Source: Pseudomonas sp. HOU2
GTDB lineage: Bacteria; Pseudomonadota; Gammaproteobacteria; Pseudomonadales; Pseudomonadaceae
Direction: 5' to 3'
Assembly: GCF_040729435.1 (NCBI RefSeq)
Contig: NZ_CP160398.1
Span: 5,065,001-5,129,000, forward strand
Length of the DNA: 64,000 bases
Within the stretch, counting starts at the first letter, position 1, and each line of letters starts with the position of its first letter. Made by a program: the position numbers and the translations under genes. This document shows positions 45,821-54,583 of the stretch, piece after piece. Under the pieces are notes generated by a model. That model saw only the letters and a program-made list of their open reading frames with translations, ran no database searches and had not been told where the DNA came from.

Positions 45821-46441
45821 ATGTTGCGCCAGCTGCTGCGTCACACCACCACGATTGCCTTGATCGGCCTGCTCAGTGCCACTGCAGTGCAGGCCGCTGA
45901 TGCTCCGGGTACGCGGCTCGGCGTGCGCGGCGAGATCACCGGGGTCAGCGCCGACTCGCTGAAAGTCCACGTCAATAGCGGCGAGAACGTGGTGATCCGG
46001 TTGAACCCGGACACCAAGGTTCGCGCCGTCACCCTGGCCAATATCGAGGACATCAAGCCCGGCAGCTACATCGGTTCGGCCGCCATGCCGCAGGAGGATG
46101 GCACGCTCAAGGCAATGGAAGTGCACGTATTCCCGCCGGAACTGGCCGGCAGCGGTGACGGCCATCGGCCCTTTGATCTGGCCAAGGGCAGCAGCATGAC
46201 CAATGGCAGCGTCGGCGATCTGGTGGTGAGCAATGGACGGGTGCTGACCGTCAACTACAAGGGCGGGCAGCAGAAGATCCTGGTGCCGGAGGATGTACCG
46301 ATCGTCAATCTGACGCCGGGGGATCGCAGCTTGCTCAAGGTCGGGGTGAAGATTGTCAGCTTCGTGACCCAGGACGCAGACGGCACGCTGACCGCGCAAT
46401 CTATTTCCGCCGGCAAGGATGGCGTCACGCCGCCTATGTAA
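45821..46441 (+). CDS. Secreted DUF5666-like protein
   Basis: This 206-residue protein has a cleavable signal peptide (TTIALIGLLSATAVQAADAP). The mature part looks all-beta with two related modules (LGVRGEITGVSADSLKVHVN; GSVGDLVVSNGRVLTVNYKG), like small OB-fold DUF5666 domains. It is likely periplasmic. No metal-binding or catalytic motif is clear. Such proteins are sometimes mislabelled as metal transporter parts; no evidence for that here. Confidence 0.7.
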   Translation: MLRQLLRHTTTIALIGLLSATAVQAADAPGTRLGVRGEITGVSADSLKVHVNSGENVVIRLNPDTKVRAVTLANIEDIKPGSYIGSAAMPQEDGTLKAMEVHVFPPELAGSGDGHRPFDLAKGSSMTNGSVGDLVVSNGRVLTVNYKGGQQKILVPEDVPIVNLTPGDRSLLKVGVKIVSFVTQDADGTLTAQSISAGKDGVTPPM

Positions 46442-46444
46442 AAG

Positions 46445-46621
46445 CCCCTCACCCTAACCCTCTCCCGGAGGGAGAGGGGACTGTTTGGGGGATGCTGAAA
46501 CAATATGTCGACCTGAAACTTGGTTGCCGAATCCATAATCCATAAGGTCTTTCAGGTCGATGTAACTCGCCAGGCACCTCGGCCGGCCCCCTCTCCCTCC
46601 GGGAGAGGGCTGGGGTGAGGG
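46445..46621. repeat. Large composite palindrome (CTCTCCCGGAGGGAGAG class)
   Basis: The left arm CCCTCACCCTAACCCTCTCC followed by CGGAGGGAGAGGGG and the inverted right arm CCCCTCTCCCTCCGGGAGAG-GGCTGGGGTGAGGG are 108 bp apart. A second nested inverted repeat, CGACCTGAAA/TTTCAGGTCG (46508-46517, 46552-46561), lies between them. Its type differs from the other REP classes in the window. Confidence 0.85.
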
Positions 46622-46630
46622 CAAAACTGC

Positions 46631-46668
46631 CATGAAAAAGGCGACCACTGAGGGTCGCCTTTTTCATG
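46631..46668. terminator. Bidirectional terminator between the DUF5666-like gene and sbp
   Basis: CATGAAAAAGGCGACC and GGTCGCCTTTTTCATG form a perfect 16-bp stem with a 6-base loop, with T-runs in both orientations. It serves the convergent plus-strand gene and sbp. Confidence 0.88.
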
Positions 46669-46679
46669 TCCGCCAAATC

Positions 46680-47675
46680 TTACTGGCTGTAGATCTGATC
46701 AAAGATCCCGCCGTCATTGAAATGAGTCTTCTGCACCGAACGCCAGTCGCCGAAGGTCTTCTCCACCGACAGGAAGTCGACTTTCGGGAAGCGGTCGGTG
46801 TACTTCGCCAGCACCGCCGGATCCCGTGGGCGCAGGTAGTTGGCGGCGGCGATTTCCTGGCCTTCCGGCGACCACAGGTACTTCAGGTATTCATCGGCGG
46901 CAGCGCGGGTGCCTTTCTTGTCGACCACTTTGTCGACCACCGACACCGGTGGCTCGGCTTCGGCGGAGACGCTCGGGTAGATCACTTCGAACTGATCGCG
47001 ACCAAACTCGCGGGCGATCATTTCCGCTTCGTTCTCGAAGGTCACCAGCACGTCGCCGATCTGGTTGGTCATGAACGTGGTGGTCGCAGCGCGGCCACCG
47101 GTATCGAGCACCGGCGCTTGCTTGAACAGCTTGCCGACGAAGTCCTTGGCCTTGTTCTCGTCACCGCCATTCTTCAGCACGTAGCCCCAGGCCGAGAGGT
47201 AGGTGTAGCGGCCGTTGCCCGAGGTTTTCGGGTTCGGCACGATCACCTGCACGCCGTCCTTGAGCAGGTCTGGCCAGTCTTTCAGGGCTTTCGGGTTGCC
47301 TTTGCGCACGATGAACACGGTGGCCGAGGTGAACGGCGCGCTGTTGTTCGGCAGGCGGGTGACCCAGTTTTCCGGCACCAGTTTGCCGTTGTCGGCGAGG
47401 GCGTTGATGTCGGTTGCCATGTTCATGGTGATGACGTCAGCCGGCAGACCATCGATCACCGAACGCGCCTGCTTGCTCGAACCGCCGAAGGACATCTGCA
47501 CCGTGATGTTTTCGTTGTGCTCGGCCTGCCAGTGTTTCTGGAACGCAGTGTTGTAGTCCTTGTAGAAATCGCGCATCACGTCGTAGGAGACGTTGAGCAG
47601 GGTCGGTGCGGCTTGAGCCACGCTGCCAAAGGCGAGACCGGCGGCGAGAAGTGAGGCGCCAAAGAGTTTTTTCAC
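46680..47675 (-). CDS. sbp: Sulfate-type ABC transporter periplasmic binding protein
   Basis: This 331-residue protein has a signal peptide (KKLFGASLLAAGLAFGSVAQ). The mature part is of the sulfate/thiosulfate-binding family (LLNVSYDVMRDFYKDYNTAF, SFGGSSKQARSVIDG, NPKTSGNGRYTYLSAWGY). It captures sulfate for CysTWA-type import. The start is GTG 47675, preceded by AAGGAA; longer readings run into the REP. No membrane or ATPase subunit is nearby, so it must share a transporter encoded elsewhere. Confidence 0.93.
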   Translation of the reverse strand: MKKLFGASLLAAGLAFGSVAQAAPTLLNVSYDVMRDFYKDYNTAFQKHWQAEHNENITVQMSFGGSSKQARSVIDGLPADVITMNMATDINALADNGKLVPENWVTRLPNNSAPFTSATVFIVRKGNPKALKDWPDLLKDGVQVIVPNPKTSGNGRYTYLSAWGYVLKNGGDENKAKDFVGKLFKQAPVLDTGGRAATTTFMTNQIGDVLVTFENEAEMIAREFGRDQFEVIYPSVSAEAEPPVSVVDKVVDKKGTRAAADEYLKYLWSPEGQEIAAANYLRPRDPAVLAKYTDRFPKVDFLSVEKTFGDWRSVQKTHFNDGGIFDQIYSQ

Positions 47676-47698
47676 TGCGCATTCCTTGTTTTGTTTTG

Positions 47699-47785
47699 TG
47701 TAGGAGCTGCCGCAGGCTGCGATCTTTTGATCCTGATCTTTTAAAAACAAGATCAAAACATCGCAGCCTGCGGCAGCTCCTGCAG
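47699..47785. repeat. REP palindrome in the sbp leader
   Basis: TGTAGGAGCTGCCGCAGGCT and GCGATCTTTTGATC are inverted as GATCAAAACATCGCAGCC and TGCGGCAGCTCCTGCA. It starts 24 bp upstream of the sbp start codon and lies between it and the likely promoter. Confidence 0.85.
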
Positions 47786-47808
47786 GGGGTGATGTTCAAT
47801 TGCCACTG

Positions 47809-47837
47809 ACTATAACGGGGCTGGCATAGTCGTTTAA
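47809..47837 (-). promoter_or_regulatory. Candidate sigma-70 promoter of sbp
   Basis: On the minus strand TTAAAC (47837-47832) and TATAGT (47814-47809) are separated by 17 bp. Transcription would begin near 47802 and read through the REP palindrome before reaching sbp. Confidence 0.4.
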
Positions 47838-47856
47838 AGATTAAAAAGCTCTGTGC

Positions 47857-48681
47857 TTATTCCAATTTCTTGAACAGCGCATTACCGCATCGTGAGCAGA
47901 ACGCCGCGCCATGTTCATGGCTGTTTTTCTTGCACACCGGGCAGTCGTGCTGCAGTTGTTCGCCGCGCATGGCGTTGGCCAGTTCTGCAGTGAAAATCCC
48001 GGTGGGCACGGCGATGATCGAGTAACCGGTGATCATCACCAGCGACGAAATCACCTGGCCCAGCGGAGTCTTGGGCACGATGTCGCCGAAGCCGACGGTG
48101 GTCAGGGTCACGATAGCCCAATAGATGCCTTTGGGGATGCTGGTGAAGCCATGTTCCGGGCCTTCGATCACGTACATCAGGGTGCCGAACACCGTCACCA
48201 GGGTGCAGACGCTGACCAGAAACACCACGATCTTCTGCTTGCTGCCGCGCAGCGCCGACATCAGGTAGTTGGCTTGCTTGAGGTACGGGCTGAGCTTGAG
48301 CACGCGGAAGATCCGCAGCATGCGGATGATGCGGATGATCAGCAGGTACTGCGCATCGCTGTAATACAGCGCCAGAATTCCGGGCACGATCGCCAGCAGA
48401 TCCACCAGTCCGTAGAAACTGAAGGCGTAGCGCAACGGTTTCGGTGAGCAATACAGGCGCAGGATGTATTCACCGAGAAAAATGACGGTGAAGCCCCACT
48501 CGATGTAGGCCAGCACATCGGCGTAGTTCTGGTGAATGCTGTCGATGCTGTCGAGCATCACCACCACCAGGCTGGCGAGGATGATCAACAGCAAGGTGCC
48601 GTCGAAGCGCCGCCCGGCGAGGGTGTCGCTCTGGAAAATCATCACGTAAAGCCGTTCGCGCCAACTGTTGCTGCTGTCCAT
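47857..48681 (-). CDS. Voltage-gated-type potassium ion channel with C-terminal zinc ribbon
   Basis: This 274-residue protein has six membrane segments: a voltage-sensor-like S1-S4 with spaced Arg (LLIIRIIRMLRIFRVLKL) and a pore helix with selectivity filter TVGFGD (in TLTTVGFGDIVPKT). The C-terminus has two Cys pairs (CPVCKKNSHEHGAAFCSRCG, about 245-265), a zinc-ribbon-like addition. It probably conducts K+. ATG 48681 gives a sensible short N-terminus. It lies downstream of the urea transporter gene on the same strand. Confidence 0.9.
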   Translation of the reverse strand: MDSSNSWRERLYVMIFQSDTLAGRRFDGTLLLIILASLVVVMLDSIDSIHQNYADVLAYIEWGFTVIFLGEYILRLYCSPKPLRYAFSFYGLVDLLAIVPGILALYYSDAQYLLIIRIIRMLRIFRVLKLSPYLKQANYLMSALRGSKQKIVVFLVSVCTLVTVFGTLMYVIEGPEHGFTSIPKGIYWAIVTLTTVGFGDIVPKTPLGQVISSLVMITGYSIIAVPTGIFTAELANAMRGEQLQHDCPVCKKNSHEHGAAFCSRCGNALFKKLE

Positions 48682-48702
48682 GGATAACGCCTGAATTGAA
48701 GA

Positions 48703-49617
48703 TCAGCGCAGCCTAGGTTGATTGTCCCCCTGTGCGCAAGGCGTGGCGTCGACGGCCGCTTTGCCGAGCATCTGGATCCCGGCGCGGATCAGCCAGCCGG
48801 CGAGGATGAACGGCGCGGTCAGCGTCGCCAGGCCCATGGCAGCAAACAGCGGCGTGACCAGCAGCGCAAGGACGATGCCCACCAGCGGCAGCCACGGTTG
48901 TTGGCGCTGCGCACTGAAGGCGAGGGCGGCGAGCACCGCGTTGTAACTGCCCAGCCCCAGCAACGCGGTGCTGCTTTCGTGGTGCAGCAGGCTCGACGCC
49001 AGGCCGATAGCCGACGCGAGCAATGCCCAGCAAAAAGCGCGGCGATCAGCGATCAGTAAGCCGATGCCGATCAACGCACCGGCCAGCGGATGACCGAGGA
49101 ACATCACCTGACCCAATCCACGCAGTCCTGCGGCGAGCAGGTTCAGCGTGTTCATCTCGATGTGCGCCATCGGCGCGGACGGTTCGGCGAACAGCAACAG
49201 GATCCAGCTGATGGCCACGAACGGCGAGGTGTAAGCCGGTATGGAACGGCTGCGATACACATGCTTGAGCCACTGCTGAGTGACCATAGCACTGAGACCA
49301 CCGGCTGCCAGAATCAGCGGCGGCAGCAGCGGTGACCAGGGGAAATACAGGCTCACCAACAGGCCGAGCAGCACGCCGTTGTAGCTGAACAACCCGGCCT
49401 GACGATCCGCCTTGGCATAATTGCGCCGTTGCGCGGTGAGCAATCCGGCGACGGCACCGAGCAACGCGCCGGCAAACAGTACCGGCGCGGTGAGCAGGAT
49501 CGCCAGCAGGCACAATAGGCCGCACAGCGGATGGCGCTGGAGGAATATCTGACTGAAACCGTTGAGCAAAGCCTCGGCCCAGTCGGGGCAGTGGGTGTTG
49601 AAATGATTGGCAGGCAT
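48703..49617 (-). CDS. Urea transporter family protein
   Basis: This polytopic protein has 304 residues. The N-terminal part (LNGFSQIFLQRHPLCGLLCL) and the repeated LFSYNGVLLGLL / LGLGSYNAVLAALA motifs are the two halves of the UT (urea channel) fold. It facilitates urea movement across the inner membrane. ATG 49617 (MPANHFNTHC) is preferred; a TTG at 49644 would add nine residues with no ribosome site. In P. putida a similar gene also lies next to the gcl operon. Confidence 0.9.
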   Translation of the reverse strand: MPANHFNTHCPDWAEALLNGFSQIFLQRHPLCGLLCLLAILLTAPVLFAGALLGAVAGLLTAQRRNYAKADRQAGLFSYNGVLLGLLVSLYFPWSPLLPPLILAAGGLSAMVTQQWLKHVYRSRSIPAYTSPFVAISWILLLFAEPSAPMAHIEMNTLNLLAAGLRGLGQVMFLGHPLAGALIGIGLLIADRRAFCWALLASAIGLASSLLHHESSTALLGLGSYNAVLAALAFSAQRQQPWLPLVGIVLALLVTPLFAAMGLATLTAPFILAGWLIRAGIQMLGKAAVDATPCAQGDNQPRLR

Positions 49618-49666
49618 GTTGAAAAAATCTGGGCAGTTGGACAATCAAAGGGTCTTGCCAATAACC

Positions 49667-49801
49667 GTGGCGAGGGAGCTTGCTCCCGCTGGGTCGCGAA
49701 GCGGCCCCAAAATGGGTTAATGCGGTTCTTCTTTGAAAACCGTCATGCCCTAAAAGCGACGACTGCTTTGCAGCCGGGCGGGAGCAAGCTCCCTCGCCAC
49801 A
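49667..49801. repeat. REP palindrome (GAGGGAGCTTGCTCCCGCTG class)
   Basis: GTGGCGAGGGAGCTTGCTCC-CGCTGGG is inverted as CGGGCGGGAGCAAGCTCCCT-CGCCAC after about 80 bp that includes the paired GCGAAGCGG / GCTTTGCAGCC. It lies between the urea transporter gene and pyk. Confidence 0.85.
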
Positions 49802-49817
49802 GGTTTTGTATTGCTAG

Positions 49818-51233
49818 TCAGATCAATGTTTCGATCCGCAGTGAGTTGGTCGACCCCGGCTGCCCAAACGGCACGCCGGCGGTGATCAGCAAGGTATCGC
49901 CACGCTCGGCCATGCCTTGCGCCTGGGCGATTTCCAGCGCCGTCGAACACACTTCATCAACCTGACGCAGGCGATCATTGACCACCGAGTGAATACCCCA
50001 CGCCACGCTCAAGCGCCGTGCCGTCTGCAGGTTCGGCGTCAGGTTGAGGATCGGCGCTTTCGGCCGTTCCCGTGCCGCGCGCAATGTCGAAGCGCCCGAC
50101 TCGCTGTAGTTGACCAGCACGGCCACCGGCAGCACGTTGCTGATGCGGCGGATCGCGCAACTGATCGCATCGGACACCGTCGCTTCGGCTTTCGGTCGGC
50201 TGACGTCGAGTTGGGTCTGATAGTCCGGACCGTTCTCCACCTGACGGATGATCTTGCTCATCATCTGCACGGCTTCCAGTGGGTATTCGCCGGAGGCGGT
50301 TTCGGCCGAGAGCATCACCGCATCCGCGCCTTCAGCCACAGCGTTGGCGACGTCGGTGACCTCGGCGCGGGTCGGTGCCGGGGAGAAACGCATCGATTCG
50401 AGCATCTGCGTCGCCACCACCACCGGTTTACCCAGTTCGCGGCAGGTGCTGATGATGTTCTTCTGAATTTGCGGCACGCTTTCCGCCGGCACTTCCACGC
50501 CGAGATCGCCGCGAGCGACCATGATCGCGTCGCTCAGTTGGGCGATTTCGCGCAGTTGCTCAACCGCCGACGGCTTCTCGATTTTCGCCATCAGAAAGGC
50601 TTTGTCGCCGATCAGTTCGCGGGCTTCAAGAATGTCTTGCGGGCGCTGCACGAACGACAGCGCCACCCAATCCACACCCAGCTCCAGACCGAAGCTCAGG
50701 TCGCGGCGATCCTTGGCCGTCAGTGGGCTGAGGTCGAGCACCGCTTGCGGCACGTTGACGCCTTTGCGGTCCGACAGTTCACCGCCATTGAGCACGGTGG
50801 TGTCGATCGCGTCGGTGTATTTGCTGACCACACGCAGGCGCAGTTTGCCGTCATCCAGCAGCAGATCCATGCCGGCTTCCAGCGCGGCAATGATCTCCGG
50901 ATGCGGCAGATTCACTCGGCGTTCGTCGCCCGGTGTGGCGTCCAGATCGAGGCGAAACGCCTGACCGCGATGCAGCTGCACCTTGCCGTCGGCGAACTTG
51001 CCGACGCGCAGTTTCGGCCCCTGCAAATCCATCAGGATGCCCAGCGGATAGTTGAGCTGGCGCTCGACTTCGCGGATCCACTGATAGCGCTTGGCGTGGT
51101 CGGCGTGATCGCCGTGGCTGAAGTTCAGGCGGAAGATGTTGACCCCGGCCTCGACCAGTTCACGGATGTCTTCGATGCCATCGACGGCAGGCCCGAGGGT
51201 GGCGAGGATTTTGACCTTTTTATCAGGCGTCAT
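49818..51233 (-). CDS. pykF: Pyruvate kinase
   Basis: This 471-residue enzyme converts phosphoenolpyruvate and ADP to pyruvate and ATP. It starts KVKILATLGPAVDGIEDIRE, and the active-site region FLMAKIEKPSAVEQLREIAQ and MVARGDLGVEVPAE are intact; VVVATQMLESM is conserved. It is the last gene of the leftward glyoxylate operon, its ATG overlapping the ttuD stop, so PEP made from glycerate can be used directly. A second pyruvate kinase elsewhere would be normal for Pseudomonas. Confidence 0.96.
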   Translation of the reverse strand: MTPDKKVKILATLGPAVDGIEDIRELVEAGVNIFRLNFSHGDHADHAKRYQWIREVERQLNYPLGILMDLQGPKLRVGKFADGKVQLHRGQAFRLDLDATPGDERRVNLPHPEIIAALEAGMDLLLDDGKLRLRVVSKYTDAIDTTVLNGGELSDRKGVNVPQAVLDLSPLTAKDRRDLSFGLELGVDWVALSFVQRPQDILEARELIGDKAFLMAKIEKPSAVEQLREIAQLSDAIMVARGDLGVEVPAESVPQIQKNIISTCRELGKPVVVATQMLESMRFSPAPTRAEVTDVANAVAEGADAVMLSAETASGEYPLEAVQMMSKIIRQVENGPDYQTQLDVSRPKAEATVSDAISCAIRRISNVLPVAVLVNYSESGASTLRAARERPKAPILNLTPNLQTARRLSVAWGIHSVVNDRLRQVDEVCSTALEIAQAQGMAERGDTLLITAGVPFGQPGSTNSLRIETLI

Positions 51234-52504
51234 GATTTGCAGTTCTCAAGGATCAGGATGGCGCGGAAGTCGTTGACGTTGGTGCGGGTCGGCTCGGTGA
51301 CGATCAGCGCGTCGAGCGCCTCGAAGTAGCCGTAACCGTTGTTGTTATCCAGCTCGTCGCTGGCGCTCAAACCGAGGGCGGCGGCGCGGGCGTAGCTGTC
51401 CGGGGTCATGATCGCGCCGGCGTTGTCTTCCGAGCCGTCGATGCCGTCGGTGTCGCCGGCCAGCGCGTAGACGCCGGGCTGGCCCTTGAGGCTGTCGGTG
51501 AGGCTGAGGAGGAATTCGGCGTTGCGTCCGCCACGGCCATTGCCGCGCACGGTCACGGTGGTTTCGCCGCCGGAGAGAATCACGCACGGCGCTGCCAGTG
51601 GCTGCCCGTGGTTGATGATCTGCCGGGCGATGCCGGCGTGGACTTTCGCCACTTCGCGGGATTCACCTTCGAGGTCGCCGAGGATCAGCGTGCTGAAACC
51701 GGCCTGACGGCATTTCACCGCCGCGGCATCCAGCGATTGCTGCGGGCGGGCGATCAGCTGGAAGTGGCTGCGGGCCAGGCTCGGATCACCGGGTTTGACG
51801 GTTTCCGATTCCGGACTTTGCAGCCAGTTGCGTACCGAGGCCGGGACTTCAATGCCGTAGCGCTTGAGGATCGCCAGGGCTTCGGCGGAGGTGCTTGGGT
51901 CGGCCACGGTCGGACCGGAGGCGATGACCGTGGCGAGGTCGCCCGGCACATCGGAAATCGCGTAGGTATACACAGTGGCAGGCCAGCAGGCCTTGCCGAG
52001 GCGGCCGCCCTTGATCGCCGAGAGGTGCTTGCGCACGCAGTTCATCTCGCCGATGGTCGCGCCGGATTTGAGCAGGGCTTTGTTGATCGACTGCTTGTCG
52101 GCGAGGGTGATGCCTTCGGCCGGCAGGGCGAGCAGGGCAGAGCCGCCACCGGACAGCAGGAAGATCACGCGGTCGTCTTCACTCAGGTTGCTGACCAGTT
52201 CCAGCACGCGTTTGGCCACGGCCAGACCGGCAGCGTCCGGCACCGGGTGCGCGGCTTCGACCACTTCGATTTTTTCGCACGGAGCGCCGTGACCGTAACG
52301 GGTCACCACCAGACCGGAGATTTCACCCTGCCAGCTGCGCTCGACCACTTGCGCCATGGCAGCGGCGGCCTTGCCAGCACCGATGACGATCACCCGACCC
52401 GTGCGATCGGCAGGCAGATGGGCTTCGAGGACTTGGTTCGGATGGGCCGCGTCGATGGCTGTGGCAAACAGCTCGCGCAGCAGTTGTTGCGGATCGACCG
52501 ACAT
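51230..52504 (-). CDS. ttuD: Glycerate 2-kinase / hydroxypyruvate reductase (TtuD family)
   Basis: This 424-residue member of the MOFRL/DUF4147 family has an N-terminal Rossmann-like part (RVIVIGAGKAAAAMAQVVE) and GLVVTRYGHG. It also has FLLSGGGSALLALPAEG and the C-terminal ILSGGETTVTVRGNGRGGRN and LAGDTDGIDGSEDNAGA. Early literature calls TtuD a hydroxypyruvate reductase; the family's demonstrated activity is mainly glycerate phosphorylation to 2-phosphoglycerate. That fits its place between glxR and pyk. Confidence 0.92.
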   Translation of the reverse strand: MSVDPQQLLRELFATAIDAAHPNQVLEAHLPADRTGRVIVIGAGKAAAAMAQVVERSWQGEISGLVVTRYGHGAPCEKIEVVEAAHPVPDAAGLAVAKRVLELVSNLSEDDRVIFLLSGGGSALLALPAEGITLADKQSINKALLKSGATIGEMNCVRKHLSAIKGGRLGKACWPATVYTYAISDVPGDLATVIASGPTVADPSTSAEALAILKRYGIEVPASVRNWLQSPESETVKPGDPSLARSHFQLIARPQQSLDAAAVKCRQAGFSTLILGDLEGESREVAKVHAGIARQIINHGQPLAAPCVILSGGETTVTVRGNGRGGRNAEFLLSLTDSLKGQPGVYALAGDTDGIDGSEDNAGAIMTPDSYARAAALGLSASDELDNNNGYGYFEALDALIVTEPTRTNVNDFRAILILENCKS

Positions 52505-52564
52505 GGCGGGCTCCCGGAATTCTTGTTATTGGGATGGAACGACAACGGTGCAGCAACGCGATCC

Positions 52565-52654
52565 TTGTGGGAGCTGGCTTGCCAGCGATTCAGGCGCCGC
52601 GGTCATTCAGACGGACCGAGTCGATGCCATCGCGGGCAAGCCCGCTCCCACAGG
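52565..52654. repeat. Chimeric REP pair between ttuD and glxR
   Basis: The left arm TTGTGGGAGCTGGCTTGCCA-GCGATT is of the AGCTGGC class, while the right arm ATCGCGGGCAAGCCCGCTCC-CACAGG is of the GCGGGC class. The outer GTGGGAG/CTCCCAC pair still matches, so a hybrid hairpin can form. Confidence 0.8.
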
Positions 52655-52674
52655 GAGCGAGCCAGAAGCGCAGA

Positions 52675-53568
52675 TTATTTCTTGTCGCGAATCGAGAAGT
52701 TGGCCATGTGTTCCAGACCCTTGATCAGCGCCGAGTGGTCCCAGTTGCTGCCACCGATGGCCGCGCAGGTGCTGAACACTTGCTGGGCGTTGGCAGTGTT
52801 CGGCAAGTTGATGTTCAGCTCCTTGGCGCCTTGCAGGGCCAGGTTCAGGTCCTTCTGGTGCAGACTGATGCGGAAGCCCGGATCGAAGGTGCCCTTGATC
52901 ATGCGCTCGCCGTGCACTTCGAGGATCTTCGAGGAGGCGAAACCACCCATCAGCGCTTCACGCACCTTGGCTGGATCGGCACCGTTTTTCGAGGCGAACA
53001 GCAGGGCTTCGGCGACGGCCTGAATGTTCAGCGCGACGATGATCTGGTTCGCCACTTTGGCGGTTTGACCGTCGCCATTGCCACCCACCAAAGTGATGTT
53101 CTTGCCCATGGCCTGGAACAGCGGCAGGGCGCGTTCGAAGGCATCGGCGTCGCCACCGACCATGATGCTCAGGGTCGCAGCCTTGGCGCCGACTTCACCA
53201 CCGGATACCGGGGCGTCGAGGTATTGCGCGCCTTTTTCGTTGATCTTTTTGGCGAAAGCCTTGGTGGCGGTCGGCGAGATCGAGCTCATGTCGATCACCA
53301 CTTTGCCTTTGCCGATGCCGGCGGCAATGCCGTCAGCGCGGAACAGCACATCATCGACCTGTGGGGTGTCCGGCACCATGACGATGATGAATTCGGCTTC
53401 CTGCGCCACTTCGCGCGGGTTGGCCAGGGCGACGGCGCCAGCGGCGACCAGATCGGCCGGAGCAGCGTCGTGGTGCGCCGACAGGAACAGGCTGTGACCG
53501 GCTTTCTGCAGGTTCGAAGCCATTGGGTGGCCCATGATGCCGGTGCCGATAAATCCGATTTTAGCCAT
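52675..53568 (-). CDS. glxR: Tartronate semialdehyde reductase (2-hydroxy-3-oxopropionate reductase)
   Basis: This 297-residue beta-hydroxyacid dehydrogenase has the NAD-binding signature KIGFIGTGIMGHPMASNLQK at the N-terminus. It also has DAPVSGGEVGAKAATLSIMV and the catalytic Lys motif GQTAKVANQIIVALN. It reduces tartronate semialdehyde to D-glycerate. It is downstream of gcl and hyi in the same direction. Separation by REPs on both sides does not break the operon order gcl-hyi-glxR-ttuD-pyk. Confidence 0.96.
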   Translation of the reverse strand: MAKIGFIGTGIMGHPMASNLQKAGHSLFLSAHHDAAPADLVAAGAVALANPREVAQEAEFIIVMVPDTPQVDDVLFRADGIAAGIGKGKVVIDMSSISPTATKAFAKKINEKGAQYLDAPVSGGEVGAKAATLSIMVGGDADAFERALPLFQAMGKNITLVGGNGDGQTAKVANQIIVALNIQAVAEALLFASKNGADPAKVREALMGGFASSKILEVHGERMIKGTFDPGFRISLHQKDLNLALQGAKELNINLPNTANAQQVFSTCAAIGGSNWDHSALIKGLEHMANFSIRDKK

Positions 53569-53618
53569 GAGAAAATCCTCTTGTTTTTATGTAGCCAGAT
53601 AATGGGCCTGGCACACCT

Positions 53619-53753
53619 TGTGGCGAGGGAGCTTGCTCCCGCTGGGGGGCGAAGCACCCCTAAAACCATCCATCGCGGTGTATCAGGCAAAACCGGTGTG
53701 CAGGATTTACGACTGCTTCGCAGCCGGGCGGGAGCAAGCTCCCTCGCCACAGG
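53619..53753. repeat. REP palindrome between glxR and hyi
   Basis: TGTGGCGAGGGAGCTTGCTC-CCGCTGG is inverted as CCGGGCGGGAGCAAGCTCCC-TCGCCACAGG, same class as 49667. The space between arms has its own GCGAAGC / GCTTCGC pairing. Confidence 0.85.
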
Positions 53754-53768
53754 GGTTTTGCATTGCCG

Positions 53769-54551
53769 TCAGATTGCGTTATGGCTCTTGAGCCAGCCGA
53801 GGCCGGCCTCGGTGGTGGTCAGCGGCTTGTACTCGCAACCCACCCATCCCTGATAACCAATGCGATCCAGGTGTTCGAACAGGAAGCGGTAGTTAATCTC
53901 ACCGGTGCCCGGCTCGTTGCGCCCCGGGTTGTCCGCGAGCTGCACGTGGTTGATCTCGGCCAGGTGCGATTGCAGGGTGCGGGCCAGATCGCCTTCCATG
54001 ATTTGCATGTGGTAGATGTCGTATTGCAGGAACAGATTGGCGCTGCCGACCTGCTCGCGAATCGACAGGGCTTGCGCCGTGTTGTTCAGGTAGAAACCCG
54101 GGATGTCGCGGGTGTTGATCGCTTCCATCACCAGTTTGATACCGGCCGCCTGCAGCTTGTCGGCCGCGTACTTGAGGTTGGCGACGAAGGTCTTTTCCAC
54201 GGTGGCATCGTCCACGCCCTGCGGACGAATACCGGCCAGGCAGTTGACCTGGGTGTTGCCCAGCACTTGCGCGTAGGCAATCGCCAGATCGACCCCGGCG
54301 CGGAACTCTTCGACCCGGTCCGGCAGACACGCGATACCGCGCTCGCCTTTGGCCCAGTCACCGGCCGGCAGGTTGAACAGCACTTGGGTCAGACCGTTGG
54401 CATCGAGCTTTGCCTTGATTTCGGCGGAGCTGAAGTCGTACGGGAACAGGTATTCCACACCACTGAAACCGGCCTTGGCGGCGGCGTCGAAACGGGCAAG
54501 GAAATCCTGTTCGGTGAACAGCATGGACAGGTTGGCAGCGAAACGCGGCAT
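53769..54551 (-). CDS. hyi: Hydroxypyruvate isomerase
   Basis: This 260-residue TIM-barrel enzyme interconverts tartronate semialdehyde and hydroxypyruvate. It starts MPRFAANLSMLFTEQDFLAR. Conserved metal/catalytic acidic residues appear in KLVMEAINTRDIPGFYLN and FLQYDIYHMQIMEGDLA, and the C-terminus has IGYQGWVGCEYKPL. It lies between gcl and glxR, the normal place. Confidence 0.95.
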   Translation of the reverse strand: MPRFAANLSMLFTEQDFLARFDAAAKAGFSGVEYLFPYDFSSAEIKAKLDANGLTQVLFNLPAGDWAKGERGIACLPDRVEEFRAGVDLAIAYAQVLGNTQVNCLAGIRPQGVDDATVEKTFVANLKYAADKLQAAGIKLVMEAINTRDIPGFYLNNTAQALSIREQVGSANLFLQYDIYHMQIMEGDLARTLQSHLAEINHVQLADNPGRNEPGTGEINYRFLFEHLDRIGYQGWVGCEYKPLTTTEAGLGWLKSHNAI

Positions 54552-54583
54552 GGTGGTCTCCCGTAAATCTTGTGAGGTTCCCC

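Noticed and set aside
49917..51329. A 470-codon plus-strand frame opposite pyk
   Set aside because: Shadow of pyruvate kinase; no conserved motif and skewed composition.
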